Below are positions 8,451-14,986 of a stretch of 30,084 nucleotides of DNA, piece after piece. Each line of letters begins with the position of its first letter. Position 1 is the stretch's first letter. The DNA is from a virus. Under the pieces are notes generated by a model. The model searched no databases. It saw only the letters and a list, made by a program, of their open reading frames with translations, and was not told the origin of the DNA. Made by a program: the position numbers and the translations under genes. The DNA lies in IMG/VR virus record IMGVR_UViG_3300037070_002798, positions 1 through 30,084 of that record, one strand, 5' to 3'.

Positions 8451-8912
8451 TCAGCTCGCCCGGTAGAACACCGCGATGGTCGCTGTGATATCCGAGCCAT
8501 CCGGGGTGATCGCGAAGTCGTGCTGGGTGACCGGGATCACGTTCGAGTCGGTGCCACCGGTCGAATCGGAGTCGTAGCCGAACACGAGATCGGTCCACGC
8601 CGTGCCCGCTGCGATCGCCGTCCAGGTCTGGTCGGCGCAGTCGATGTCGGTGCGGTCGTTGGTGTCGTCGATCGTGATGGTCAGCGTGCCGTTGGCAAGG
8701 CTCTTGCGCGCGTAGCCACCGTTCGTGACCTCAGCGGTGTTGGCGTCGGACTCGATCAGCGCGAACGTGTCGAGGTCCCGCAGCGTCGCGTCGGTGGCCG
8801 ATGTGTTGATCGCCTCGATGACGAACACCGAGTTGGCCGGGTCGTTGGCTTCGACTCGCGCAGCCCACTCGGCCGCTTTGCCCTTGGCTTGGTTGTAGAC
8901 GAAATCGGCCAT
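8451..8912 (-). CDS. 153-aa structural-module protein
   Basis: The protein starts MADFVYNQAKGKAAEW and contains a DDTNDRTDIDCADQTW segment and a C-terminal GTDSNVIPVTQHDFAIT segment. I recognise this combination from conserved proteins in actinobacteriophage structural modules that lack a proven function. It is mostly beta in character, with an acidic middle. It follows the 130-aa gene with one base between stop and start, so the two are coupled. A minor virion component is the best guess. Confidence 0.8.
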   Translation of the reverse strand: MADFVYNQAKGKAAEWAARVEANDPANSVFVIEAINTSATDATLRDLDTFALIESDANTAEVTNGGYARKSLANGTLTITIDDTNDRTDIDCADQTWTAIAAGTAWTDLVFGYDSDSTGGTDSNVIPVTQHDFAITPDGSDITATIAVFYRAS

Positions 8913-8913
8913 G

Positions 8914-9306
8914 TCAGCTCACCACCAGATCTGCGTCGTAGTACCAGCGCACCTCGCTGGTCGGATCCCCGGCCTTGTCGGTCGGCTTACCCGCGCTGTC
9001 GTACTTGCCCGGCTGGCCGACCACCGCGTAGTGGTAGTCGGAGTCCTTCATCCGCAGCACGAGCTCGTCGGCGTGGACGAAGGTGTGGACCTTGGCGAAC
9101 GGCTTGTCGGCCGGGCCCGCCGGCGCGACGACCGGGCGCGGGTTGTTGATCGTGATGAAGTCCTGGCGCTCGGCGTAGTCGACCGGGACCGAGATCTTGG
9201 TCGGTGGGTCGCCAGGCTCGAGGGCGTCGTTGAGGAAGATCGCTCCGCCCTCGCGCAGCAGGCGGATCCTTAGACCGTGTCGCCGGTCAACGTTGGGCTT
9301 GGCCAT
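8914..9306 (-). CDS. 130-aa hypothetical late protein
   Basis: A 130-residue protein with a mixed alpha/beta composition and a C-terminal half rich in charged and aromatic residues (VRWYYDADLVV at the end). It is tightly packed between neighbours, with one base to each. I recognise no motif. It often helps to read it together with the following 153-aa gene, since the pair is adjacent and co-oriented. Function unknown. Confidence 0.75.
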   Translation of the reverse strand: MAKPNVDRRHGLRIRLLREGGAIFLNDALEPGDPPTKISVPVDYAERQDFITINNPRPVVAPAGPADKPFAKVHTFVHADELVLRMKDSDYHYAVVGQPGKYDSAGKPTDKAGDPTSEVRWYYDADLVVS

Positions 9307-9307
9307 C

Positions 9308-9601
9308 TCAGTCCTCCATCGCCTCGACTCGAGGCTTCACAATCTCGTCCACAACGTACAGGATCGTGCCGTCGTCGTCGCGCACCGGTCGCCGGACGCG
9401 CGTCGCCAGGATCAGTTGCTCGGTCTGCCGACCATGCTCCTCGACGCATTGTTCGAGCTTCTCGAGACGCAGCATGATCGTGTTCAACAGAGCATGGATG
9501 CCGATGGCGTTGCCGCCGAGCTCGAGCATCGCCTGCTCCGCTGCAGCCACCTCTGCCTCACGGCGAAGGATTGCTTCACCGGCAGCCACGATGTCGTTCA
9601 C
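9308..9601 (-). CDS. Small helical late protein, GTG start likely
   Basis: About 97 residues starting at a GTG (9601) just after the upstream stop. An extended frame further upstream would lie out of frame inside the preceding gene and reads as low-complexity shadow. The N-terminal two thirds are strongly helical (runs such as AGEAILRREAEVAAAEQAML and LNTIMLRLEKLEQCVEEHG), probably a short coiled coil. The C-terminus is beta (TILYVVDEIV). No ribosome-binding site is convincing. Function unknown. Confidence 0.6.
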   Translation of the reverse strand: MNDIVAAGEAILRREAEVAAAEQAMLELGGNAIGIHALLNTIMLRLEKLEQCVEEHGRQTEQLILATRVRRPVRDDDGTILYVVDEIVKPRVEAMED

Positions 9602-9611
9602 GACCGAGATG

Positions 9612-9884
9612 CTAGTCGTCCGGGTCGCGGTTCGGTGAGACCGTGCCGGGCGAACGCGAGATGGCTTCCAACTTGGCCATCTCCAACAGGCCGACGACGG
9701 CCGAGGTCGGCAGATCGCATTGCAGATACAGCATCCACTTGTGCTCGCCGTCAGGGGTGACGTAGCCGACAACGGCAACCATGCCTTCGATGAACGAGCC
9801 ATCGGGAATTGCAGTGCAACCCTCCAGCCATTGTCGGTCGAGATCGTCGGCCTCAGCAGGGATCGCGGTGAAGCGATTGCCCAC
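9612..9884 (-). CDS. 90-aa hypothetical late protein, GTG start
   Basis: It starts at GTG 9884, whose first G is the last base of the upstream TAG. The product is acidic and mixed alpha/beta (GMVAVVGYVTPDGEHKWMLY in the middle). It resembles small regulatory or head-associated phage proteins in size only. Coupling to both neighbours by overlap or short gap supports expression. Function unknown. Confidence 0.7.
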   Translation of the reverse strand: MGNRFTAIPAEADDLDRQWLEGCTAIPDGSFIEGMVAVVGYVTPDGEHKWMLYLQCDLPTSAVVGLLEMAKLEAISRSPGTVSPNRDPDD

Positions 9885-10036
9885 TAGTACAGCTCGATCT
9901 TGTCATCGGTCACCACGACACCGAGGATCCGAAACTCATCACGCCCCGAGAGCTTGAAGGTCAGATCGATGTCGGCCAGCTTGCCGGTGCCCTTGTCGAC
10001 CTTGGAGATCGCGTCGATCAGGTCGTGGATCTTCAT
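9884..10036 (-). CDS. 50-aa hypothetical late protein
   Basis: The ATG at 10036 overlaps the upstream stop in an ATGA arrangement, giving a 50-residue protein beginning MKIHDLIDAISK. It has an N-terminal helix and a short beta hairpin. A longer in-frame form would lie wholly inside the upstream gene. No recognised family. Confidence 0.65.
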   Translation of the reverse strand: MKIHDLIDAISKVDKGTGKLADIDLTFKLSGRDEFRILGVVVTDDKIELY

Positions 10037-10362
10037 TCGGCGGAGTCCTGTGTGTCGTCGATGATGTCGTAGCCGAAGATGATCGGTAGCCACTCGCTGA
10101 ACTCGTCATCGATCGGCTCGTCGAGGCACTCCATCCCGAAGTGCATCGCGATCAGATCAGCCTGGGCCTTGTTGTCGCGTCGGATCAAGCAACGCATCGA
10201 CGGTCGGCCGATCGAGCGCATCGTTTCGCACTGCTGCCAGAACTTGCCCATTTCGAACCCCGCTGTGTACGGGATCGGCTCGAACGGACCACCATGATCG
10301 GAGCAGGCCACGAACGGCACGAGCAGCTCATAGTCCTCGTGGTCGAAGGGACGATCCGTCAT
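10033..10362 (-). CDS. 109-aa acidic hypothetical late protein
   Basis: The start MTDRPFDHEDYELL at 10362 shares a base with the preceding stop (TGATG). The product is acidic with a cluster of Trp, Phe and Met residues and an Asp/Glu-rich C-terminus. No catalytic motif can be seen. It is the second gene of the leftward operon, right after the secreted protein, so it may act early in the late programme or with that protein. Function unknown. Confidence 0.7.
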   Translation of the reverse strand: MTDRPFDHEDYELLVPFVACSDHGGPFEPIPYTAGFEMGKFWQQCETMRSIGRPSMRCLIRRDNKAQADLIAMHFGMECLDEPIDDEFSEWLPIIFGYDIIDDTQDSAE

Positions 10363-10703
10363 CAGAACACGTTGCGAAGGATCGCCGCCGCCGAGCTCGC
10401 CCGAACACTGCCGACGTTGCACGACGCCGCGCTCTGCCCCGAGAACACCCACGACCCGGAACGAACGGTGATCACACCGGTCTGGCTGCGGCACAAGAAG
10501 CTGACCTTGCACTGTTGCAACGGATTGCCGGGATGGACCGTGGCGATGGCGTAGGCACCGACACTGGTCTGCCCGGCGACCGCGCAGGTCAGGTAGGCGT
10601 CGGCCGTGGGCGCCGGCCGGATGCTCTCGGAGACCACCACCGTCGACAGCACAGCGGCACAGATGACGAAGAACCGAGCAACCAACTTGAAGGCATAGGA
10701 CAT
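10362..10703 (-). CDS. Secreted small Cys-containing protein, first gene of late operon
   Basis: A 113-residue protein with an N-terminal signal peptide: MSYAFKLVARF, a hydrophobic core (FVICAAVLSTVVV) and a likely cleavage after TADA. The mature part holds four cysteines (LTCAV, QQCKV, FLCRS, ASCNV), suiting two disulfides in the oxidising exterior. The ATG at 10703 lies 7 nt after a TAAGGT -10 box with no Shine-Dalgarno, so the mRNA is probably leaderless. It is the first gene read from the leftward promoter. A longer frame upstream would cross the promoter. Function unknown; an envelope or superinfection role is speculation. Confidence 0.75.
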   Translation of the reverse strand: MSYAFKLVARFFVICAAVLSTVVVSESIRPAPTADAYLTCAVAGQTSVGAYAIATVHPGNPLQQCKVSFLCRSQTGVITVRSGSWVFSGQSAASCNVGSVRASSAAAILRNVF

Positions 10704-10738
10704 GTGTACGACCTTACACCACCGCAAGAAATCTGCAA
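10704..10738 (-). promoter_or_regulatory. Leftward late promoter with palindromic operator
   Basis: On the minus strand TTGCAG (10733-10738) is followed after 16 bp by TAAGGT (10711-10716), and the ATG comes 7 nt later. The 16-bp palindrome GTGTACGACCTTACAC (10704-10719) covers the -10 box exactly. It matches sites at 22287, 22815 and 23820 in its outer GTGTA and TACAC halves. Binding of a regulator here should block or tune the late operon. Confidence 0.6.
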
Positions 10739-10745
10739 CGACCTC

Positions 10746-10776
10746 TTGACGCGCCCCGATGGTGAGGGAGTACAGT
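10746..10776 (+). promoter_or_regulatory. Rightward early promoter candidate
   Basis: TTGACG (10746-10751) and TACAGT (10771-10776) are separated by 19 bp, a little long but acceptable. It points toward the gene at 10894 and is divergent from the leftward promoter. The TACAGT hexamer also occurs at the regulator gene near 23805. Confidence 0.5.
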
Positions 10777-10783
10777 ACGCGAA

Positions 10784-10835
10784 GAACGCCGACCCCATAT
10801 CCCCGAGCTTCGACTCTCGAGGGGGACCGGCGTTC
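10784..10835 (+). promoter_or_regulatory. Structured 5' leader hairpin
   Basis: GAACGCCG (10784-10791) pairs with CGGCGTTC (10828-10835), and CCCC/GGGG continues the stem past a small mismatch. The remaining loop contains a second CCCCGAG/CTCGAGGGG pairing option. The structure lies downstream of the predicted rightward promoter and upstream of the first gene, so it could act as an attenuator or a small RNA. No long U-run follows. Confidence 0.45.
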
Positions 10836-10893
10836 CAGATGAATCGCTGGGCCCATCGTAGAGGATCCAGCCTGAACAGGCAAGGAGAATCCG

Positions 10894-11157
10894 ATGGGGA
10901 AAGGCTCGAAGGTCGATACGGGAACCCGTAGAGATCTCGACCGAACCCGCGTCATTGCCCGTTTCGCCGGCATCTGCCGGGGTTGCAACCAGCACTATCC
11001 AGTCGGCACACCGGTCACACCAGTGAAGGGCCTCGGCGCTGCGACGCTATGGGCACACTGGCAGCCCGACCTCGCTTGCTCGAAGGCAGCCGACTCCTTC
11101 ATCCGATCAACCATGATCGGCGCCGCCCAAAATCGGCAGCATCGCAAGCACAAGTAA
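10894..11157 (+). CDS. Small zinc-ribbon-like protein, first rightward gene
   Basis: An 87-residue basic protein with CRGCNQHYPVGTPV near the middle and a later Cys (LACSK), as in small phage zinc-binding proteins that begin with FAGxCRxCxxxIxxG. AAGGAGA lies 6 nt before the ATG. The C-terminus is rich in Arg, His and Lys (QNRQHRKHK), so nucleic-acid binding is plausible. It stands alone before a long non-coding stretch. Confidence 0.75.
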   Translation: MGKGSKVDTGTRRDLDRTRVIARFAGICRGCNQHYPVGTPVTPVKGLGAATLWAHWQPDLACSKAADSFIRSTMIGAAQNRQHRKHK

Positions 11158-11295
11158 CTCGCCCCAAACCTTGCGGCCGAGGTACGACGGCCGACCCGAA
11201 TGGATGCTGAATCAGCCAGTGCCTCACCTTGGCCAGTGGGATCCGCAGCTGAGATGCCGAAAGGCCCCTCTCCACCGGTGCAGCGAGGGACGAAG

Positions 11296-11304
11296 TGTGG
11301 ACAA
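11296..11304 (-). promoter_or_regulatory. DnaA-box match (TTGTCCACA on minus strand)
   Basis: A perfect match to the actinobacterial form of the DnaA box, TTGTCCACA, read on the minus strand. It lies 273 bp from a second match in the same non-coding region. A single 9-mer can occur by chance. Confidence 0.4.
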
Positions 11305-11576
11305 GGTGGAGCAATGACGTGTGAGCCGTGCGAGACGGCCGGGAGAACGGATGTGGCAGCCGTTCGGGAGGGGCCATCGCTGGATCTCGAACCACAGCCA
11401 CCCACGAGGGGGAAAGAGCTGCTCACTCACCGTCACAGAACCGGAAGATTGGACAGGACGGTTATATATGGATACCCCCACCTGGCAGACCCCCCCTATC
11501 GCTCACGTACCCCTATTCCTGCCTCCCACCTGCACCTCAGCACGCCTCTCCCGCACCCTGGAGCCACCCCCAGCCC

Positions 11577-11585
11577 TGTGGATAA
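11577..11585 (-). promoter_or_regulatory. DnaA-box match (TTATCCACA on minus strand)
   Basis: A perfect match to the classical TTATCCACA DnaA box on the minus strand, in a non-coding pyrimidine-rich stretch. It has the same orientation as the match at 11296. Confidence 0.45.
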
Positions 11586-11832
11586 GTGGTGCCTGTTGCC
11601 TTCTGCTGCCCCACCCTGCACGTTCATCCTCTCACGAGCTTGGCTCTGCTCGTGCTCTGTGACGGTCCTGCAGCCTCCACGTCTGGCTGGTCCTCACTCA
11701 GCACCCTTCCCGGTCTGCGGATGGCTACAGCGTGCCAGAGGGGCTGCCTCTCGCCCTCCTGGCCCGCACACGCTGGCTGCGCTACACGTTGGGATCTCGT
11801 GGCAACAACGCCCACACGAGAGGATCTCCACC

Positions 11833-12132
11833 ATGACCAGTTTCGCCCCACCCGACCCCGCTCTCCGAGTCGCCATTCCCGCATGGGCGCTCACGTCCTG
11901 CATCGAGTGCGACACTCCTGTGCTCAATTTCGCGAGCAACTCCCTGCCGTACTGCACGCCATGTGCCGATGCCCGCCTGGTCGCCGCCGAGGCACCCGCA
12001 CCGTGGGGGAACCTCACCAGCCTCTCGCGCTCCTTCGCCCATGACGAGGGGCTGCCCTGCTACTGCGTCGAGTGCGACAACGCTCGTCACCTGGACGAGA
12101 TGGCTGAGTGGCTCAACGGTGGTCTCGCATGA
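11833..12132 (+). CDS. 99-aa protein with three CxxC knuckles
   Basis: I chose the ATG at 11833 after GAGAGGAT; the upstream in-frame extension is compositionally unlike a protein. The product carries CIECD and CTPC (a four-Cys zinc knuckle, roughly residues 20-42) and a second CYCVEC cluster near residue 77, followed by an acidic C-terminus. Small phage zinc proteins of this kind often bind nucleic acid or a host protein, but no family is recognised. Its stop overlaps the next start (ATGA). Confidence 0.7.
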   Translation: MTSFAPPDPALRVAIPAWALTSCIECDTPVLNFASNSLPYCTPCADARLVAAEAPAPWGNLTSLSRSFAHDEGLPCYCVECDNARHLDEMAEWLNGGLA

Positions 12133-12287
12133 GTCTCCAAGACCCGATCTGCGGCCACCCGGTCGAGTGGGACACATGCCCTGGTTGCGGCCAGCCCTTC
12201 GCTGCCCAGTACCGCACGTTCGAGGCCTTCGAGTGCGCAGGCTGCGAAGAAGCGAACTTCGAGAGCGCCCGAGGCAGTTTCCGCTGA
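12129..12287 (+). CDS. 52-aa zinc-ribbon protein
   Basis: The ATG overlaps the upstream stop by 4 nt. The protein begins MSLQDPICGHPVEW and has CPGCGQPF and CAGCEE, a compact four-Cys zinc ribbon spanning about residues 17-39, with a short acidic and basic end. Overlap with its neighbour and intact Cys spacing support a real gene despite its length. Probably works with the preceding Cys-rich protein. Confidence 0.65.
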   Translation: MSLQDPICGHPVEWDTCPGCGQPFAAQYRTFEAFECAGCEEANFESARGSFR

Positions 12288-12697
12288 CCATTCAAGGTCG
12301 CCTCAGCGGCCCCCGAGTCCCGACTAGGACGAAGCTCCCACTCTGGCCGGCGCTTGAGTACCTACCTCTCAGACCGCCAGCAGGGGGTACTTCCTGCCGA
12401 TCGAAGGCTGTCCCATGGACGGTCACGGCTATGCCGAGAGCATCCGCACAGACCCGGCAACGGCCCGCAACCTAGCCACCCGAACAAGGCATCCACTGCC
12501 CTTTCGGACAAGGCGTTGCAACTCGACACCCAGCTCGTCCACAGGACGGACCAACGGTCACCCGAGCGCGAGCGCAACGCCCTATCCGAAAGGGCAACGG
12601 GCCCGTATCCGGCTGGCCAACCTGCACGCCGAGAGCCGGGCCTGCGCTTGGCTGCACGTAGGAGCCGATGCTCGGCGACCCACACCAAGGAGGACAC
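12288..12697 (+). other. Gene-poor stretch with inverted repeat and possible gene remnant
   Basis: No intact gene is convincing. From an ATG at 12415 one frame begins plausibly (MDGHGYAESIRTDPATARNL). The most protein-like text then shifts to another frame at about 12480 (ALSDKALQLDTQLVHRTDQR), and returns to the first frame after about 12600 (ARIRLANLHAESRACAWLH). This may be a decayed gene or chance. The inverted repeat 12498-12519/12574-12595 sits in the same interval. Confidence 0.3.
12498..12595. repeat. 22-bp inverted repeat, 20/22 matched
   Basis: The arm at 12498-12519 (GCCCTTTCGGACAAGGCGTTGC) pairs with 12574-12595 with two mismatches, leaving a 54-base loop. The loop carries TCGTCCACA (12535-12543), one mismatch from a DnaA box. 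It could form a cruciform or an RNA hairpin. Confidence 0.65.
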
Positions 12698-13090
12698 ATG
12701 ACCACCCATCCACCCATCGAGAGGATGCCCGCCCGAGAGCGCGCCGCCCTCGACGCCCCGTTCCGGTCGTACCTCGACCCGAACACCCACCACTGGCCAG
12801 GATGCGCCGCGCGACACGCCGACTGCCGCTGCTACTGGCCGGAGCCTGCCCTCGACGAATTCGCCGTCAACCTCCGTGACGGAGACCGCGCGATTCTGGC
12901 AATGGCCCTCGACACCTCGACGACCGAACCCCTGCCCCCGATCGAAGCCTACGGCCCGGTCATGGCAGTCCGCGTGACCGTCCTCGAAACCGTCGAAATC
13001 GCCCCGGGGTGGACCGTCACTCGCGAGTCCGTCCGTATCCGTTCCACCCGCACCTTCTCAAACCACACCACCACCAAGGAGCAGCAATGA
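12698..13090 (+). CDS. 130-aa hypothetical early protein
   Basis: The ATG at 12698 follows AAGGAGG at good spacing; the longer frame is rejected. The N-terminal third contains a His/Cys cluster (HHWPGCAARHADCRCYW), possibly a metal site, followed by an acidic beta region (AVRVTVLETVEIAPGWTVT). It is coupled by overlap to the next gene. Function unknown. Confidence 0.7.
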   Translation: MTTHPPIERMPARERAALDAPFRSYLDPNTHHWPGCAARHADCRCYWPEPALDEFAVNLRDGDRAILAMALDTSTTEPLPPIEAYGPVMAVRVTVLETVEIAPGWTVTRESVRIRSTRTFSNHTTTKEQQ

Positions 13091-13815
13091 CCACCACCCG
13101 ACAGGACCGAATCAACGCCGAGATCGAAGCCGACCTCGCAGAGCTTCCCACAGCGGAGCAGATCATAGAGCAGGCGCAAGCCGACGCCCTCGCCCCCGAG
13201 GATCTCGACGTGCACGAAGCCGAGGAGCTCGCCGCACACATGGCCACCATCGAGCGGTATGGACAGTTCACCGCCTCTGGCTTCTCACCCTTCCTCGTTC
13301 GCCCGGTCGAGGTTGACGCCAGGGAGTACAAGCTTGCGAATCCCCGAGTCGCCCCGCCCGTTGCCCTCCGCACGATCCAAACGGCGATGAAGGAGGCGCA
13401 AGCCAACCCGGACAACGTCCTCCGACGAGTGTCGCTCAACCTCTCCCACCTCGATGACGTGCAGGACCCCTACGACACCCCCGCACCGCACATCGTGGCG
13501 GTCTACACCGAGGAAGGCAGCCCGTCGCACGACCGTGGCACCGTGGTCGCAGCGATGCTCTACCAACCGACAGTCCGTGTCGGCACCGATGGCCGATGCA
13601 TTGCCAGCTACTACAACGCACGCGGAGTGTCCGGTCTGGTCGCAGAGTTCACCGACTATGAGCAGGCAGAGGACGCAATGACCGCCCTCGACGAAGCGAC
13701 CCGAGGCATGCGCCGCCTCTCCGCCCTGCGCGCCCGCCGCAACCAGTCGAGCGATGACCTCGACACCGAGACCACCGACCGCGCTCCCCGCCCCCCGAAG
13801 CGTCCGGTCTGGTGA
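13087..13815 (+). CDS. 242-aa hypothetical early protein
   Basis: The ATG overlaps the preceding stop and follows AAGGAG. The N-terminal 70 residues are acidic and helical (ADLAELPTAEQIIEQAQADALAPEDLDVHEAEEL in short runs). The middle is mixed alpha/beta. The C-terminal 50 residues are basic, then disordered and Pro-rich (PRPPKRPVW). No catalytic motif is visible. A terminator-like hairpin follows within 10 bases, so it ends a transcription unit. Confidence 0.75.
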   Translation: MTTTRQDRINAEIEADLAELPTAEQIIEQAQADALAPEDLDVHEAEELAAHMATIERYGQFTASGFSPFLVRPVEVDAREYKLANPRVAPPVALRTIQTAMKEAQANPDNVLRRVSLNLSHLDDVQDPYDTPAPHIVAVYTEEGSPSHDRGTVVAAMLYQPTVRVGTDGRCIASYYNARGVSGLVAEFTDYEQAEDAMTALDEATRGMRRLSALRARRNQSSDDLDTETTDRAPRPPKRPVW

Positions 13816-13822
13816 CCGAGCC

Positions 13823-13854
13823 GAGGCGCCCACCTTCCCCGGGGTGGGCGTCTC
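13823..13854 (+). terminator. Terminator-like 12-bp hairpin
   Basis: GAGGCGCCCACC (13823-13834) pairs with GGTGGGCGTCTC (13843-13854), one G-U included, around an 8-base loop. No T-run follows directly; an AAAAAATTTTT block comes 10 bases later. It lies just after the stop of the 242-aa gene. Termination without a U-tract is common in high-GC genomes. Confidence 0.55.
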
Positions 13855-13921
13855 GCCCTCGCCCAAAAAATTTTTCCTCGCTTCGCTCGGAGCGTAGGCA
13901 CCCGATCGGTGGCGCGAACGC

Positions 13922-14095
13922 CACTCATCGAGGGTCGAGCACCACGTCCTCGCCCGGCGAGACCAAGAGGCACCTCGCCTGCGGCCGCGCACGACACTCG
14001 TCGAGGGTCCGGCACCAGCTCCTCGCCCAGCGAGACTCAGCTGCGGCCGTGCGAGCCGGCTAAGGGCGCGAGCTCCAGCTGCCCGGCGAGAACGC
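13922..14095 (+). repeat. Degenerate ~73-bp direct repeats
   Basis: The unit beginning CACTCATCGAGGGTC at 13922 recurs as CACTCGTCGAGGGTC at 13995, 73 bases later. Shared internal blocks include GCACCA, CTCCTCGCCC, GCGAGAC and CTGCGGCCG. A partial third copy (CTCCAGCTGCCCGGCGAGAA) is seen near 14071. Mismatches and small indels show divergence. No spacer/repeat pattern of a CRISPR is present. Confidence 0.6.
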
Positions 14096-14188
14096 GAGCC
14101 GGAGCCGGCGGAGCCGGCGCTGCGCTTCCAGCTGCGGGCGCGCGGAGGAGAAATCTCCGTCCGAGCACATGGAAAGCTGCGCCGACGT

Positions 14189-14251
14189 GAGCCACAGTTG
14201 AGTGTTGGGCCCTGGACCCGTCCCCCGGGGCCCAACACTGAGCCGTGGCTC
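14189..14251. repeat. 63-base near-perfect palindrome
   Basis: AGTGTTGGGCCC (14201-14212) pairs perfectly with GGGCCCAACACT (14228-14239). Outside it, three further pairs (GTT/AGC, one wobble) and GAGCCAC/GTGGCTC (14189-14195/14245-14251) extend the helix to about 22 bp with two mismatches. The loop is 15 bases. It lies 59 bases before the ATG of the next operon, so it may be a terminator, an attenuator or a protein-binding cruciform. Confidence 0.75.
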
Positions 14252-14309
14252 TAGCCAGCCTGCTCTGCCGAGCACATCATCATTCACGCCAACGAAAGGA
14301 GCAACGGTC

Positions 14310-14795
14310 ATGTCCACGACGGACGTTCATTACACGATCCTCGAGAACCTCTCGACATCGTTCGATCTCATGTCGATCACATCGATCGACAAACCGGCGG
14401 CGATCGCGATGATCGGCCAGCCAAGCGAAGGGGATCCAGCCGGCTACACGGTCATCAGTGGCAAGAGCCTGACTGTCGTCAGTGCTGCTGGTGAGCTGAG
14501 CCGTTGGATGCAAGACCGCGAGTGGGTACAAGCCCATGCTGCGCCGTTCATCGCGCCGGCGAGTGCGGTGTTCGCCTTCCGGTGGGCCGAGCCAGGCGTC
14601 AACATGGTCGTCGGTTGGTCTGTCGGTGGTTCGACTGCCGGTCGCATCGAAGCACATCAGCACCCTGAGGTGCCGTGTCGCATCGTGCTGAGCCCAGCCT
14701 CGCCGCCTGCCCGTCCGATCTTCCCGTCCAATCATGCCCTCTCGGTCATTGTCGCACTCCGCGACGAGCACGAGCTATGCGAAGGAGTTTGGTGA
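14310..14795 (+). CDS. 161-aa hypothetical early protein
   Basis: The ATG at 14310 follows AAAGGAG at 7-8 nt. The longer upstream frame crosses the large palindrome and is rejected. The product is mixed alpha/beta with a hydrophobic central strand set (YTVISGKSLTVVSAAG; AVFAFRWAEPGVNMVVGW). It opens a long chain of overlapping small genes. I recognise no domain. Confidence 0.7.
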   Translation: MSTTDVHYTILENLSTSFDLMSITSIDKPAAIAMIGQPSEGDPAGYTVISGKSLTVVSAAGELSRWMQDREWVQAHAAPFIAPASAVFAFRWAEPGVNMVVGWSVGGSTAGRIEAHQHPEVPCRIVLSPASPPARPIFPSNHALSVIVALRDEHELCEGVW

Positions 14796-14986
14796 TGAAC
14801 CAGTTCATTGCTATCCATGATGCCCCACCCCTCGAGTTCGAGAAGCTCAACGACGATGTCAGCGTGCTGCGTGCCAAGCAGTCGGCCGTCAATGGCATCA
14901 CCCTGTTCTTCGGCACGCCGGCCAAGGCTCGCGCCTGGCTATGGGCAGGACTGGCCGCTATCGAGGCATCGTCCCATCATGAGTGA
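14795..14986 (+). CDS. 63-aa hypothetical protein
   Basis: The ATG shares its A with the previous stop (TGATG), and GAAGGAG lies 11 nt upstream inside the previous gene. The product begins MNQFIAIHDAPPLEFEKL and has an alpha/beta look with a Trp-rich C-terminal helix (ARAWLWAGLAAIEA). Function unknown. Confidence 0.65.
   Translation: MNQFIAIHDAPPLEFEKLNDDVSVLRAKQSAVNGITLFFGTPAKARAWLWAGLAAIEASSHHE

Larger units (their letters stand above)
11158..11832 (+). other. Non-coding region with DnaA-box matches (candidate origin)
   Basis: About 675 bases without a convincing gene. The long plus-strand frame here reads as Pro/Ser/Arg-rich shadow. Seen in it: TGTGGACAA at 11296, TGTGGATAA at 11577, an AT-rich TTATATAT at 11462-11469 inside GC-rich DNA, and a strongly pyrimidine-rich plus strand from about 11475 to 11700. 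The combination between divergent operons suits a replication origin or a control region. No iterons are evident. Confidence 0.4.
13855..14309 (+). other. Non-coding repeat-rich intergenic region
   Basis: About 455 bases without a convincing gene. It holds an 11-base AAAAAATTTTT (13865-13875) that stands out in GC-rich DNA, degenerate direct repeats from 13922, a GGAGCCGGC doublet near 14101, and a very large palindrome at 14189-14251. It separates two rightward operons and may be a control or replication region. Confidence 0.5.

Noticed and set aside
10704-10988. Upstream extension of the first late gene
   Set aside because: It would place coding sequence over both promoters and the leader hairpin. 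The ATG at 10703 yields a proper signal peptide and correct -10 spacing.
11370-11405. TTCGAGA on the minus strand as a tRNA T loop
   Set aside because: The flanking bases do not form a 5-bp T stem, and no acceptor or D arm is found around it.
11200-11832. N-terminal extension of the 99-aa Cys-rich protein
   Set aside because: The extension is Pro/Ser/Arg-rich with no domain, covers the DnaA-box region, and the internal ATG at 11833 has a better start context.
13922-14095. CRISPR array
   Set aside because: The repeats are degenerate, about 73 bp apart without unique spacers, and there are too few copies.
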